This document shows positions 12,801 through 25,206 of a stretch of 64,000 nucleotides of DNA, in pieces. The number at the start of each line of letters is the position of its first letter. The stretch's first letter is position 1. Origin of the DNA: Carex sylvatica. Taxonomy: Eukaryota > Streptophyta > Magnoliopsida > Poales > Cyperaceae. Made by a program: the position numbers and the translations under genes. The stretch spans positions 83,506-147,505 of the forward strand of contig CAXKVR010000042.1 of assembly GCA_964058845.1 (NCBI GenBank), written 5' to 3'. The notes under the pieces were generated by a model, which saw only the letters and a program-made list of their open reading frames with translations, ran no database searches and was not told the DNA's origin.

Positions 12801-13438
12801 AGTAAGGATGCGGATGTACAACTTTTTATTGCAATATATTCAACCTGGCAGCACCTGTCAAGCATTTAAAAAAAAAATAACAGAATATGAGTAAAAGCTA
12901 ATTTTAGAAGGAAATTTAAATGCCAGGATGGAAAACAAAAATATTGTGTTGTACTTAAAAATAAGGTAATGGAGTTAATATGAAACATAATTTGAGATAT
13001 TATAACTTGTATTGATTTACCAGACCATCTACACAAACATTTTAAGTATTTATAAAATTGATAACATGCAAGAACTGACACCAAAAACCAATGCAAATAT
13101 ACTGTACTAGAATGATACTGTATCATTGACAACCAATTAACAACAAATATATTTGGTTCATTGTTTCGCTATATCGACATTTGAGGTTTGTATTTAGGTT
13201 TAAATTTGATTATCACAGGCCTCTAATAAAAAAACCAACAATAATTTCAAATCACGGCCATAGAATTCCAAAAATAGAGGATGAACACAAGTTCAACAGA
13301 TAATTGTAGGTGCAAATACATTTATAGGTCACCTGATTTTCCAGTACCTAGTTATTAGTTAGAACTAACATAATAAGAAAAGAGGAAAATAAAACACAAA
13401 CATACAGATAAATTTCTTTTTTTAAAATGCAACAGGTT

Positions 13439-13675
13439 TTAAGCAATTGCTCTGTCCCTAGAAAATCTCGGGAGCTGGACTAGCGAATTGACACACGTCA
13501 CTCCATCCAGTCCCGTCCAGTCCTTGTTTGGATCAGTACCACCTCCGCCACTATCTGTCACAGGAGCTACGTAGGATTGAACTGTGAAATTACGCGTCAA
13601 GGTCGGCTCGGCATTTTGCACTTCAGTGGTGTCAGTGGAACTATCTAGGCTCTGACTATTGTCAGCAGGAGACAT
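13439..13675 (-). CDS. Unidentified 78-codon ORF, inner copy
   Basis: Starts MSPADNSQSLDSSTDTTEVQ and ends LPRFSRDRAIA-stop. It lies downstream on the minus strand of a possible exon at about 13733-13810 (reads LEDPGVLELIAKIYQK before a GT donor), so it may be a last exon rather than a whole gene. No family was recognised. The duplicate at 15906-16145 stays open with a few substitutions. Confidence 0.3.
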   Translation of the reverse strand: MSPADNSQSLDSSTDTTEVQNAEPTLTRNFTVQSYVAPVTDSGGGGTDPNKDWTGLDGVTCVNSLVQLPRFSRDRAIA

Positions 13676-15027
13676 AAAAAAAATAAATGAAAGACTATAT
13701 TTTTTTTGTAAGGTTTGGAGGAGGGGTCAGTACCTTTTTGGTAAATTTTGGCAATAAGTTCTAGCACACCAGGGTCTTCAAGGATAACTATGACAGTTTG
13801 AATAAATTTAACAAAATGTTATCAAATTTAGTATTCCTCAAGTCAGTGAGAATTGCGACATCACAAGAGATACCAAACAAGAATTTTCAAGACACAATAT
13901 ATAATCTATATTCTCACTAAAGTCTTTTTATATAAAAACTAAGATGCATACCTTCACAAGTCTTTATCCACAAAAGTGATGCATACAAAAATGAGATATA
14001 TATTTGTTCAGTTCAGAAGTTCAGACTTAATGAAAATTTAGGAACTTCATAAAATAAGCACATTAATTCCTCTGAAAGGGTCAATTTGATAGTAACCCAA
14101 AAATGTACAGAATAAGCATTTTAAAGTTTGAAAATTTAACGACTAAATCCTTAGAAAATTATAGCATAATATATCATAAAATCAAAATGCACTGGTAATA
14201 TTCAGTTCCAGTAAATTATAAAGAGGTGACATAGGCTACGCACAAAGGAAAATAATTTGGGTACAAATTTCAAAAGAAAAACAAGTTTCATAAGCAATTG
14301 AAGAGACATAGTGTGAGAGAACTAAATTTCAAAAGACCTACTTGAACCAGGAAGTCAATAATAAGAGAATGCAGTTACTAATTTTGTTACAAAAATCAAG
14401 GCTGTACTTGTTCTAATTCTGGTTCACTCAGTTTTACCTTATTGATCCGCTCATGAATTACTGGATCTTTGACCCCATTGTTAATAAATTGCCTCTGTAC
14501 AAACCAGCGAGTAGCTATTTTCTTTTGAGAAATGGTGCTACAAATCGACATTGCTGGCCCTCAAATAAAATAAGCTGTGAAAAGCTCAAGTTATTTTTTA
14601 TTATTCTTTTGTTTTTGGGTGTGAGATCAGCATGCTAGCTATATCCAAGATACTTAAAAAATAGTATTCATGAATTTGAAACCATACAATTTAGGGAGTA
14701 TGTCCTCGTAGACAATTGACAACATATTTGAAACTATCACAATTTGATTAGGAAACAGATTTGAAATAGAAACGAACTATTTAGTAAAGACGCTTTCGTC
14801 TCTGGCGTGCTTAAGCATCTGAATTCCTCTCTGAAATTAAAATTGAAGAACAACAAAAGCAGATCATGTCAAAATCATAATCTATACATATGGTAACGCT
14901 CAAATGTGAAATAAAGCTTCAATTGAACTTCAGTTCGGTGTAATAAGCCATTGATCAGATACACTTTCATCAGCTAACAATGGTGTGAAAAACTAGGCCT
15001 AAAAATCCTACATATAAAACAGGTTAC

Positions 15028-15330
15028 CTCTCAGCTAGAAAGCACAACGCCTCGTCGGAGCAGTGCCTCACTCTGACCTCCTTTAATCCACCATCGGACC
15101 ACTTAGCAATCGATCGCATCATTGAATCAACCCGGCGTTGGAATGTCGGGGTCCACCACGCAGCAGCATCGGGTTGACCAGAGAGGGAGGGAGGCGTATG
15201 AAGAAATCGCGTCTGGGTGCTCAAGAGAGGGAGAGAGGCGTCGTGAGGGTCTTCTCTTGGGCGGTCGACAATGGTGAAGGAGGTGGAGGCGGCAAGGACG
15301 AGAGAGAAGCGAAGGGAGAGGAGCAGGAAA
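15028..15330 (-). CDS. First exon driven from the TIR, inner copy; F-box/SKIP1-like
   Basis: The minus-strand frame reads PDAAAWWTPTFQRRVDSMMR then SIAKWSDGGLKEVRVRHCSD and EALCFLAER before a GT donor at 15027. The pattern (Met-Met-Arg-Ser, Lys-Trp-Ser-Asp-Gly, Arg-His-Cys-Ser-Asp, Ala-Glu-Arg) resembles the region after the F-box in SKIP1-type F-box/LRR proteins, which act in SCF ubiquitin ligases. I saw no F-box in the frame. The 5' end lies within the TIR, so the TIR could supply the promoter. Family call tentative. Confidence 0.35.
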
Positions 15331-15905
15331 CAGAGACGGAGGGTAAGAAAATAAAAGTACAAAATGACTATTTTACCCTTTCTAAAAAAATTTCAAAATA
15401 AATTAACGTCAGATGCAATTATTAAGCAATCTAATCTGAACCGCTCAATAGATGAAATCAACGATTGAGATTTCATTTTGATTTTGTTGCACTACAATCA
15501 AAATCACTTTGATGCACTGTAGAACTGACACCAAAAACATTTTAAGTATTTATAAAATTGATAACATGCAAGAACTGACACCAAGAGTGACACTGTATCA
15601 TTGACAACCAATTAACGACAAATATATTTGGTTCATTGTTTCGCTATATCGACATTTGAGGTTCGTATTTAGGTTTAAATTTGATTAGCATAGGCCTCTA
15701 ATAAAAAAGCAACAATAATTTCAAATCACGGCCATAGAATTCCAAAAATAGAGGATGAACACAAGTTCAACAGATAATTGTAGTACATTTACAGGTCACC
15801 TGATTTTCCAGTACCTAGTTATTAGTTAGAACTAACATAATAAGAAAAGAGAAAAATAAAACACAAACATACAGATAATTTTTAAAAAAAAAAATGCAAC
15901 AGGTT

Positions 15906-16142
15906 TTAAGCAATTGCTCTGTCCCTAGAAAATCTCGGGAGCTGGACTAGCGAATTGACACACGTCACCCCATCCAGTCCCGTCCAGTCCTTGTTTGGAT
16001 CAGTATCACCTCCACCACTATCTGTCACAGGAGCTATGTAGGATTGAACTGTGAAATTACGTGTCAAGGTCGGCTCGGCATTTTGCACTTCAGTGGTGTC
16101 AGTGGGACTATCCAGGCTCTGACTATTGTCAGCAGGAGACAT
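15906..16142 (-). CDS. Unidentified 78-codon ORF, outer copy
   Basis: Duplicate of 13439-13675. By eye about eight nucleotide differences, mostly C/T; about three change residues (Ser/Pro, Val/Ile, Gly/Asp) and none creates a stop. This is too few to judge selection. Confidence 0.3.
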   Translation of the reverse strand: MSPADNSQSLDSPTDTTEVQNAEPTLTRNFTVQSYIAPVTDSGGGDTDPNKDWTGLDGVTCVNSLVQLPRFSRDRAIA

Positions 16143-17699
16143 CAAAAAAATAAATGAAAGACTATATTTTTTTTGTAAGGTTTGGAGGAGGGGACAGTAC
16201 CTTTTTGGTAAATTTTGGCAATAAGTTCTAGCACACCAGGGTCTTCAAGGATAACTATGACAGTTTGAATAAATTTAACAAAAGGTTATCAAATTTAGTA
16301 TTCCTCAAGTCAGTGAGAATTGCGACATCACAAGAGATACCAAACAAGAATTTTCAAGACACAATCTATAATCTATATTCTCACTAAAGTCTTTTTATAT
16401 AAAAACTAAGATGCATACCTTCACAAGTCTTTATCCACAAAAGTGATGCATACAAAAATGAGATATATATTTGTTCAGTTCAGAAGTTCAGACTTATTTC
16501 AGATTTAGGAACTTCATAAAATAAGCACATTAATTCCTCTGAAAGGGTCAATTTGATAGTAACCCAAAAATGTACATAATAAGCATTTTAAAGTTTGAAA
16601 ATTTAACGACTAAATCCTTAGAAAATTATAGCAGAATATATCAGAAAATCAAAATGCACTGGTAATATTCAGTTCCAGTAAATTGTAAAGAGGTGACATA
16701 GGCTACGCACAAAGGAAAATAATTTGGGTACAAATTTCAAAAGGAAAACAAGTTTCATAAGCAATCGAAGAGACATAGTGTGAGAGAACTCAATTTCAAA
16801 AGACCTACTTGAACTAGGAAGTCAATAATAAGAGAATGCAGTCACTAATTTTGTTACAAAAATCAGGGCTGTACTTGTTCTAATTCTGGTTTACTCAGTT
16901 TTACCTTATTGATCAGCTCATGAATTACTGGATCTTGACCCCATTGTTAATGAATCGCCTCTGTACAAACTAGCGAGTAGCTATTTCCTTTTGAGAAATG
17001 GTGCTACAAATCAACATCGCTGGCCCTCAAATAAAAGTAAGCTGTGAAAAGCTCAAGTTATTTTTTATTATTATTTTGTTTTTGGGTGTGAGATCAGCAT
17101 GCTAGCTATATCCAAGATACTTAAAAAATAGTACATGAATTTGAAACCATACAATTTAGGGAGTATGTCCTCGTAGACAATTGACAGCGTATTTGAAACC
17201 AGCACAATTTGATTAGGAAACAAATTTGAAATAGAAACGAACTATTTAGTAAAGACGCTTTCGTCTCTGGCGTGCTTAAGCATCTGAATTCCTCCCTGAA
17301 ATTAAAATTGAAGAACAACAAAAGCAGATCATGTCAAAATCGTAATCTATACATATGGTAACGCTCAAATGTGAAATAAAGCTTCAATTGAACTTCACTT
17401 CGATGTAATAAGACATTGATCAGATACACTTTCATCAGCTAACAATGGTGTGAAAAACTAGGCCTAAAAATCCTACATATAAAACAGGTTACCTCTCAGC
17501 TAGAAAGCACAACGCCTCGTCGGAGCAGTGCCTCACTCTGACCTCCTTTAATCCACCATCGGACCACTCAGCAATCGATCGCATCATTGAATCAACCCGG
17601 CGTTGGAATGTCGGGGTCCACCACGCAGCAGCATCGGGTCGGGGAGAGGCGTAGGAAGAAATCGCGTCTGGGTGCTCAAGAGAGGGAGAGAGGCGTCGT

Positions 17700-17984
17700 G
17701 GGGGTCTCCTCTTGGGCGGTCGACAATGGTGAAGGAGGCGGAGGCGGCAAGGACGAGAGAGAAGCGAAGGGAGAGGAGCAGGAAACGGAGACGGAGGGTA
17801 AGAAAATAAAAGTACAAAATGACTATTTTGCTCTTTCTAAAAAAATTTCGAAATAAATTAACGTCAGATGCAATTATTAAGCTATCTAATCTGAACCGTT
17901 CAATAGATGAAATCAACGATTGAGATTTCATTTTGATTTTGCTGCACTACAATCAAAATCACTTTGATGCACTGTAGACATCCC
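17700..17984 (-). repeat. Right TIR of the 12.4-kb MULE
   Basis: Inverse of 5581-5865. Reading inward it runs from a GATTTTGATTGTAGTGCA outer segment to CT-rich leader-like DNA just before the SKIP1-like exon. Confidence 0.8.
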
Positions 17985-17993
17985 AATTATTTA

Positions 17994-19302
17994 TTTATTA
18001 TTTACACTCTATAATATTTATCTATTCTCTTATACAAAGAAATATGGTTGGAAGTATATTTTTTCTTGAACTATGTACGCGTAACTCTGCAGTGTAAAGT
18101 TTTTACCGGATAGCAGATTTTATTTTTATTTTTTCAAAGTAATGTCACATTAAAAATGTTAAATCTGTAAGCAAACATGTAATATTTGCATTATATATTT
18201 TTCTACCAATAAATAATAAAGTATTATATATCTGACGTGATATGTCAAACTCATTTATTTTCAACTGACAGAGCGAATTTCATATATGATTTAAATGCAG
18301 ATTTAAGTTATTTGGGAGTGACAAGAAATATCCTATGTTAAGCTGTGTAAGCCACACTTTTTGTTCAATTTTTTTTATAAATTAAAAAAATAATAATCTA
18401 TTAGAGTTAAAATTGATTTTTTTTCTTCTTCTGATAAATAGATGAAATTGTATCAATGATATTGTCCTACTGGAGAAATCAATGGAATCGAACTTAAGAT
18501 TTGATCCCACTGATTTTTATAATTTACCACCTCAACGGCTACATAGTGTAAAAAATCAATAGATATGAATCATTGATTCAGATCTATATATTGATCTCTC
18601 CCCATTGCCGTTGGGATTCAGGTAGAAGACAAACGAGGAAGGAGAAGAGGGAGGCCGTATAATTCATGGTTTCTACCGTGACCAAATCAATTGTTTAGTT
18701 CAGTTATTTTCATATTTTCTGTGACGGTGATGTAGTAAAACTCCCGAAAATTACTAGAATCATACTATTGTTTTGGTCCCATTAATTAATCTGCTCTCGT
18801 GGAACCAAACTAATAATTTATTTAATGAAAAATAATCAATTCTTTTTTCAATATTTTTTTTAAAGTTTTGTAGTGACTATCAAGATAATAATGTAATTTT
18901 TCATTGTCAAAAATAAAAAAAATTGCTCCCTGCTCTCTCCCAGTCCGACTAGATCTTGACTGCACTAGTCCTCTCTGTTAAGACAATATATATAACTTGT
19001 CAAATAATAAAACAAACCGAGAGAAACTAATCAGCACGTGTCTCGTAATTACTGCATTATACCAAATAACCTCGAGGCATACGGTAGGTTTTGCCCAAAA
19101 CTTACTTGACAACGTCACAATAATTATTGAAATTTAAAATTAAAATTATAAATATACGTTCTAATTATTTAGATATGTTACCTATTAAATTTGATCTAAT
19201 TTACCGACTCGCCATTTATTTTGAACATCAAAATTTTATCTGTACTTCATAATTAACCATGTAATTCTCGCATCATAATAAATTTAATATACGATCTTTC
19301 TA
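17994..19302. other. AT-rich intergenic DNA, no gene seen
   Basis: No coding region, TIR pair or other structure could be supported here. Confidence 0.4.
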
Positions 19303-19336
<34 letters not shown>

Positions 19337-19393
19337 GTAATAGTAATAATAATAATAATAATAATAATATTAATAATAATAATAATAATAATA

Positions 19394-19432
<39 letters not shown>

Positions 19433-19455
19433 TAATAATAATAATAATAATAATA
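19303..19455. repeat. (ATA)n microsatellite
   Basis: About 150 bases of near-perfect AAT/ATA trinucleotide repeat with a few interruptions (TAG, AAAT). Confidence 0.95.
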
Positions 19456-19567
19456 CCTTTAGAATCCTAGTTTTCGATTTCAACAAATTCTTTATAAAAA
19501 AAGAGATATACTGATTAAGTCTTGATTAGTCATAGAAAGTACAGTAAAAAATCATATCTATGATATA

Positions 19568-20810
19568 GAATTTTTTTCACAAACCATAATTAATAAATAA
19601 AAAATTAGGAAACCAATATGATTGCTTTTTTTTTTAAAAAAAACCATAAGGACCGGACGGTCCGTCCGGTCTTCAATTTTTTTTTCTCCAGACCGGACGG
19701 ACCGTTCGGTCTCCACTTTTTTTTTTTTTCGTTTTTTCCATTTTTTTTTTGTTTTTCACGAAAGCTGCCGCAGAAGATCCGTATTTTTTTTCCCAGACCG
19801 GACGGACCATCCAGTCTAAAGTTTTTTTTTTTAAATTAATTTTTTTTTCCATCTGCGGCCACAGAATATCCCTTCCTGCATTTTTTTTTTCGCTCGGTCT
19901 CCCTGTTTATTTAATTTTTTTAACCTGACTCCTCTTCTCTTTTTTTTGTGTCGCACTTTTCTATTTTTTTTCTTCATTCATTTTTCCTCTTACTTTCTTC
20001 GTCATTCAATTTTTTTTGACTGAAAAACTAATTTTAACGTAAAGATAAAGTTAATTTTTTAATTTTTTTTAAAGAAATAATTATTAGTAGTTTGACTGAA
20101 CAAGTGTTATTATTGGCCCGACAATTTTAATTGGAGATCGAATTAGGGATTCGGTCTCCATGTTTTTTTTTTAATATAAATATCCATCTTCCTCCTTCCT
20201 TCAACAGACGATTGATTTCTTCTTCTCAAAAATAAAAGAATTAATACATATCTAACAAAACTTGTAGATCTGAAGCTCTTCTTATTCTCCTTTTAAAATT
20301 ATACAAACCTATGTAATTATAATAGAAATTACATAAGCTTTGATAGTTAAAAAAAAAAATTGAATGAGTAGGAAAGTAAGAGGAAGAATGAAGGAAGAAA
20401 AAAAAATGGAGAAGTGCGACACAGAAAAAGGAGGAGGAGTCGGATTAAAAAAATTAAATAAACAGGGAGACCGAGCGAAAAAAAAAAGCAAGAAGGGATC
20501 TTCTGTGGCCACAGACGGAAATTAAAAAAATAAAAAAATAAAAAAAACTTGAGACCGGATGGTCAGTCTGGTCTGGGAAAAAAAAAATTCGGCGGATCTT
20601 CTGTGGCAACTTTCGTGAAAAACAAAAAAAATAGAAAAAACGAAAAAAAAAGAAGAAAAAGTGGAGATCGAACGATCTGTCCGGTCTGGAGAAAAAAAAA
20701 ATTGGAGACCGGACGGACCATCCAGTCCTTATGATTTAAAAAAAAAAAAAAAGCAATCATATTGGTTTCCTAATTTTTCATTTATTAATTATGGTTTGTG
20801 AAAAAAATTC
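19568..20810. mobile_element. Foldback MULE, 1.24-kb hairpin
   Basis: Bounded by the perfect 9-bp direct repeat TATGATATA (19559-19567 and 20811-20819). The ends GAATTTTTTTCACAAACC and their inverse begin arms of roughly 480 bp that match with very few differences in the outermost 65 bases. The arms contain repeated GACCGGACGG(A/T)CC motifs, which are themselves near-palindromes, repeated GCAGAAGATCC phrases and T/A runs. The loop (about 20040-20330) has no gene. Open frames in the arms are low-complexity Phe/Lys tracts. Non-autonomous; would need MULE transposase from elsewhere. Confidence 0.85.
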
Positions 20811-20819
20811 TATGATATA

Positions 20820-21618
20820 TTTAAAAGAGTACTTATTCCATAATTGGAAGTATTAAACGACTGGGGACGCATTGAGATTTGTGCCATCTGTTACTGGCAT
20901 TTGTCAAGATCATCTGTACGAAACTGACGACCATGAACCTGAATGCGCTGCAAAACTTGCAGTCTCCAGAGGATAAGCATCTCACAATTGACGCAATGTA
21001 TCAGAATATGTTTTGGATAAATATAACAAAGATGTGTCAAGATAATTTCTCTGTAATTTTTTTTGCATGATTCATACTTCTTTTTTGGTAAAAAACTTGG
21101 GAGTGACATGCATGATTTATACTCGTACAAATATTATTATCCATGTCCGGACGAAGAGTAAATTGGATGAAAGGGTGGAGGTAGACTTTCAACTTATGAT
21201 ATCCAATGTAAACAAAAATTAATTATATATATTTTTTATTCTGCATAATTGATCGGACGGAATTGTGTCACAGTGTTTTTAAATTTATAACTTAGTTGTA
21301 ATAGATCAAATTATAAGCGTATAATCCTATCGAGTAGTATAATCGAGTGTCGATCAGTAGAAAATAAGATCTAAGATCTTGAACAATCAAATCACAACCC
21401 TTTAAAAGACTTGACAAAATAAAAAATTAAGAATTGTTGTGGTTATAAAAGATGCAAACTTCGAGTTTAAAGAAAACTAAAAGTAAATATAATAGTAAAA
21501 TAGGAGATGTTAATTTCTAAGATTTTGACACACCATTGTTACTTCAATTTTCTTAAATTCTTACTTTGTTTAATGTTGATTTTCAATTGTTGTAAAATAA
21601 TTTCTAATCTAAACATAG
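20820..21618. other. No gene supported
   Basis: Open frames at 20880-21130 on both strands have no recognised family. The rest is AT-rich. Confidence 0.4.
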
Positions 21619-21938
21619 TGATTGCCGCTTTCGCTGTTACAGCCATACTACTAATCAAGCATTCCCATTAAGGCTTGACTTAAAAAGTATACAGAGATAT
21701 ATGATTAGCCCAAGTCACAATCTTTACTTGACTAGGTCACTCGATTGATTCTATAGGATGTCCCCATGGTAAGACACATGACTATACAACATTCGTTTAC
21801 GAATGTCAAGACTCCCATGTATACTTTTGTTGATCCGACTATTGACTTCTTTCGTTAAGATCTCCCCCAATAGTCTAGTATATTTATTCTCCCTTTTCCA
21901 ATCCGGTTAATCTAATAGTGACTAACTTCCATGTGTGG
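21619..21938 (-). mobile_element. 3' part of a minus-strand LTR (continues at 28112-28730)
   Basis: When the 21944-28116 insertion is removed, minus-strand sequence from 28730 down to 28112 runs on into 21938 downward. A possible end is GCGGCAATCA at 21619. The exact terminus and its TSD are not established. Confidence 0.4.
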
Positions 21939-24378
21939 CCATCTGATAACGCCAAAATATATAGCGAAAATCACTACTTTTTAGTACGGAAAATGATGAA
22001 AAAGCGTATGCAAAGTACTCATTTTTCTGAATTATTCACCACAAACGTGTTTTTATGCTATTTTGGCAGGTTTTGGAGAAAATTACTAATTTAGGCCAAA
22101 AACGGAGCAAAAATATCATATTTAGGATGATTCTGAAGAAGGCGTCAAAATGAGACAATACATTGAGTATGCAAACACCTCTTGCGAAGTGCACAACATG
22201 CAACATGGCGAAATTCACTGAAATTTGGTTAAGTACAGTGCTCTGCGGTCTTAGCTATGTCGCATGCGGCATAAATGCCTAAGCCGTAGAGGTACACGGA
22301 TTGAATCTTAATCCGTGGACTGTTTAGTTTGGAATAAATCTCAGCCGTTGGACAGCAACCTTCTAGAAGGACGCATTTTCAGATGTGGCAGGCCTTGCCT
22401 CGCCTTGAAGCCTAAGTTTATCGCTCCAAAAATAGCATTTTATGCTATATTTGGCACCCATGATCTCCATGTTCTCCAGGACTCCTCACCCTTAGGCTAG
22501 GCTATATATGCCTCTCTTGTAATAGGAATTAGTGTGCATGCTTTAGTTGTGTAAGTTCATAGTTTAGAGAAGAATATTGCGTGAAATATTTGGAATCGTG
22601 GAGAACAAAAGGCGCTCAAAGTCCAAGGCGAAAAAAGAAGGAGTCTTCTAAGGAAGAGGTGTCTAGGTTCTATGTTATGTCTTTCTTTTATTACTTCTTT
22701 TATTTTTGTCATGGCTTTGAGTAGCTAAGCTTCTCCCCTCTAGAGATGGATGTAATAAATTCTAATTGCTCTTTACTATAATATTTAATTTTCTTTTATG
22801 TCTATTTGAGATTTCGTTATACTTAGAATGCAATTGAAATATGTTATTGCATACATAGTTCTGTCTACAGATGGTCTAGTGTCATCCACATACCAATAGG
22901 TGTTATAAGTCTTTGTACCTCGGTGTTAGAGGGGCTACATGTAACTATTATAAATACTTTGGCTAACGAGGCCTGACCGCAGTTCAAAAGCTAGGGTTCG
23001 AACCTAGTGGGCTCCCTTGGTAGGACGTAGATTAGATAGCATCTCGAGGTTTAATTAGGAATTTATTTATTACTTGTAATGAATAGGGTTTAGAGTTATT
23101 ACTTAGCGAGTAATAGGGAAAGATAATTATTTAGATTGGTGTGAGTGGTTTAGTTACATTATATCATGTGATACCCCACAAGCCAACTTTAGAGTCATAG
23201 AACCTTTCAAATACGCATAGAATCAAACTCAAGTATCCGTAGGGAATAGCAGTACCGGCATGCGGCTCTGCTCTGCGGGGTGGTCTATATCGTATACGGT
23301 AGTGACAGAAGGCCGTAGATGAGGCCGTATGCGGTAGTGACAGTGCCGTATACGGATAGACATGAGTACCATAGATATTGTATTGAGTTAATTAGAAGGA
23401 ATTCATCCAAATCCCTAGATGCTCCCTAAACTTGGTTTACAACAATTAGCATTTCCACCTATAACTTTGCCAGAGTAAACTATAAAATCAACCTGTACCT
23501 TTATTATTATTAATTAATTAATTAGTATACATGTAACCCAAACAAATTCGAAAAACCTAGACTAGTGTTATTGTTGTTAAACTATTAAGATCTATCCCTG
23601 TGGATCGACACCCGACACTACTACACGGTAGGATTATGCACTTGTAATCCGACAGAGTAGAATTATGGCGGCCTTTTTTATTAATACCCAAAAAACAAAA
23701 CTAAATTTTAAAAATAACCTTGACAAATTTTTTTTTTTTAAAATAACCCAATCGCCCGGGCCCGGGGCGGCCCAAAATACAAGCGACCCGCCTGGGCCTC
23801 GGGCGGGTCACATGGAGAGCAAATCGCTCCAGGGACGGGCGGTCCACTATGCATTCAACTACCCCCCTTCTCTGTCTTCTCTCCCTTCTCTGTCTCCCCT
23901 CCGCACCAGAAAAAGAAAGAGAAAAAAAAACGAAGTCAGAGAGCGATTTTACTGTAGCAGAAGGTATTTTTTATTTTTTTTTTAATTATAGTAATTACTG
24001 TTCTATTATCTGTAACTACTGTAACTATCGTAATTACTGTAGCAAAGTTTTTTTTTTTCTAATTAGATTACTGTACCCGTTATAATACCATATTTCTTAA
24101 TGAAAACCAACTAATTTTTTTCCATTTCTTAATTTTTTTTAATTTCATTTATTCAGAAATAATTTGATTAATTAATTATTGATTTTCAACAATCTAAAGT
24201 TCTATACATTGATTGAGTTATATATTTATCTTCTTCTTTTTCAATTTATTCAATTTTTTTTTAAAATGAAACTCAAAAATTGATTGAAGCGAATCTCAGA
24301 TATCTTTATCTATTATTGATGTACAATTACTGTAATACTTATAAAATTATTTTTGAAATGTAGTTTGGTAAGGAAAAT

Positions 24379-25206
24379 ATGTTAGTTGCATTGTATATGG
24401 GCGGCAAGTTACAAAAGAGTGAAGATGGCGTGCAGTACACGAAAGATGCTGCATTTGGCTTCGAGATTAATGAAAATACCACATTTCAGGTACTTAAAGA
24501 GCTAATATACGAAAAGACTGCTGTAAACTCCAACAGATATGAAATAGAATTGGCTACACGGATTGACAACTCACGTCGGGTGGGGGGTAGACCTTACTTT
24601 GTGAGGTTTCCAATAACAGATGCGAATTTGTGGAGAGTTGTGTACACTCAAATTGCGGCCAGTGGGGTCCAGGTAATGGACATATATTCGAAGAGGGTTC
24701 CCCGGGCTAGGGCTGGACCTTCAAGTACGACTAGGGCTGGACCTTCAGGTTATGAAAATTCAGGTTATGACAGCCAGGGGTACCAGCAGGACTCCCCATA
24801 TGACAGCCAGGGGTACCACCAGCACTCCCCATATGACAGCCAGGGGTACCACCAGCACTCCCCATATGACAACCAGGGGTACCACCAGCACTCCCCTTAT
24901 GACAACCAGGGGTACCACCAGCACTCCCCTTATGACAACCAGGGGTACCACAACTCCCATGAAAATATTGAAGAGTTACCACCACCACCCAGACAGATAC
25001 CCATAATCCCTAGATTTCCAACTATGCCAGAGTCAGGACCGGTACCCGTTAATCGAACTGATATTGATATTAATGTTGATGCTATTGATGTCATACCAGA
25101 AAGGGAGATGGAAACGGGGGATGAATACCAAGGGGTTTGGGAATCTGATGACTTATCAGATGGTGATGCAAATGTACTAGGTTTCTCAGCAGGGAGAGGT
25201 ACATAA
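24379..25206 (+). pseudogene. MULE transposase, N-terminal part only
   Basis: The 275-codon frame has an N-terminal domain typical of plant MuDR-type transposases (MLVALYMGGKLQKSEDGVQY; later ATRIDNSRRVGGRPYFVRFP). It is followed by tandem 11-residue repeats (YDSQGYHQHSP, five to six units, residues about 129-193) and an acidic stretch (about 230-268). The full protein would continue with a DNA-binding region, a DDE catalytic domain and a SWIM zinc finger, all missing. The frame ends where it meets minus-strand PMD exon 3, so the end is created by an internal deletion. It cannot catalyse transposition. Confidence 0.75.
24764..24960 (+). repeat. 33-bp tandem repeat within the transposase frame
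   Basis: Five to six copies of a 33-base unit encoding YD(S/N)QGYHQHSP. The GGGGTACCACCAGCA phrase is nearly constant. The length is a multiple of three, so copy-number changes keep the frame. Confidence 0.9.

Larger units (their letters stand above)
13035..15523. repeat. Tandem duplication, inner copy of the MULE right end
   Basis: Near-identical to 15533-17984. It includes a complete internal copy of the right TIR except the last few bases, so the element has two right ends in a row. The junction at about 15521-15535 contains AACTGACACCAAAAAC, a phrase present at about 13072-13090, which suggests template slippage. Differences are mainly point changes and short indels. Confidence 0.85.
5581..17984. 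mobile_element. 12.4-kb Mutator-like element (Pack-MULE type)
   Basis: The two ends are inverted repeats: GGAGTTGTCTACACGC on the left, and the complement of the right end reads GGGATGTCTACAGTGC. The similarity runs about 290 bp. They are flanked exactly by the 9-bp direct repeat AATTATTTA (5572-5580 and 17985-17993), the TSD length of Mutator elements. No transposase was recognised. Cargo, in order: unidentified exons (6027-6309), APC10 3' exons, CBSX3-like exons, a LINE fragment, and a tandemly duplicated right end with unidentified exons. Both TIRs include CT-rich leader-like DNA reading inward. The alternative of chance flanks around two separate elements is possible but less likely given a perfect TSD at exact TIR ends. 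Confidence 0.8.
15533..17984. repeat. Tandem duplication, outer copy with the true right TIR
   Basis: Copy of 13035-15523 that ends at the outer MULE terminus (ATCCC followed by the TSD). It lacks about 30 bp near its start relative to the inner copy. Near 17630-17650 it lacks several bases that the inner copy has in the SKIP1-like exon, so that exon is shifted here. Confidence 0.85.

Noticed and set aside
15138..15401. Plus-strand 87-codon frame in the internal TIR copy (and its 17587-17856 duplicates)
   Set aside because: It lies antisense to CT-rich TIR leader DNA, has Glu/Arg/Lys-rich low-complexity composition, and the minus-strand SKIP1-like exon explains the region better.
19618..20760. 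Phe/Lys-rich open frames in the hairpin arms
   Set aside because: They are products of poly-T/poly-A tracts between inverted repeats and have no domain.
24731..25006. Open frames on both strands in the 24.73-25.0 kb tandem repeat
   Set aside because: They are alternate-frame shadows of the 33-bp repeat. The repeat period is a multiple of three, so all frames stay open.
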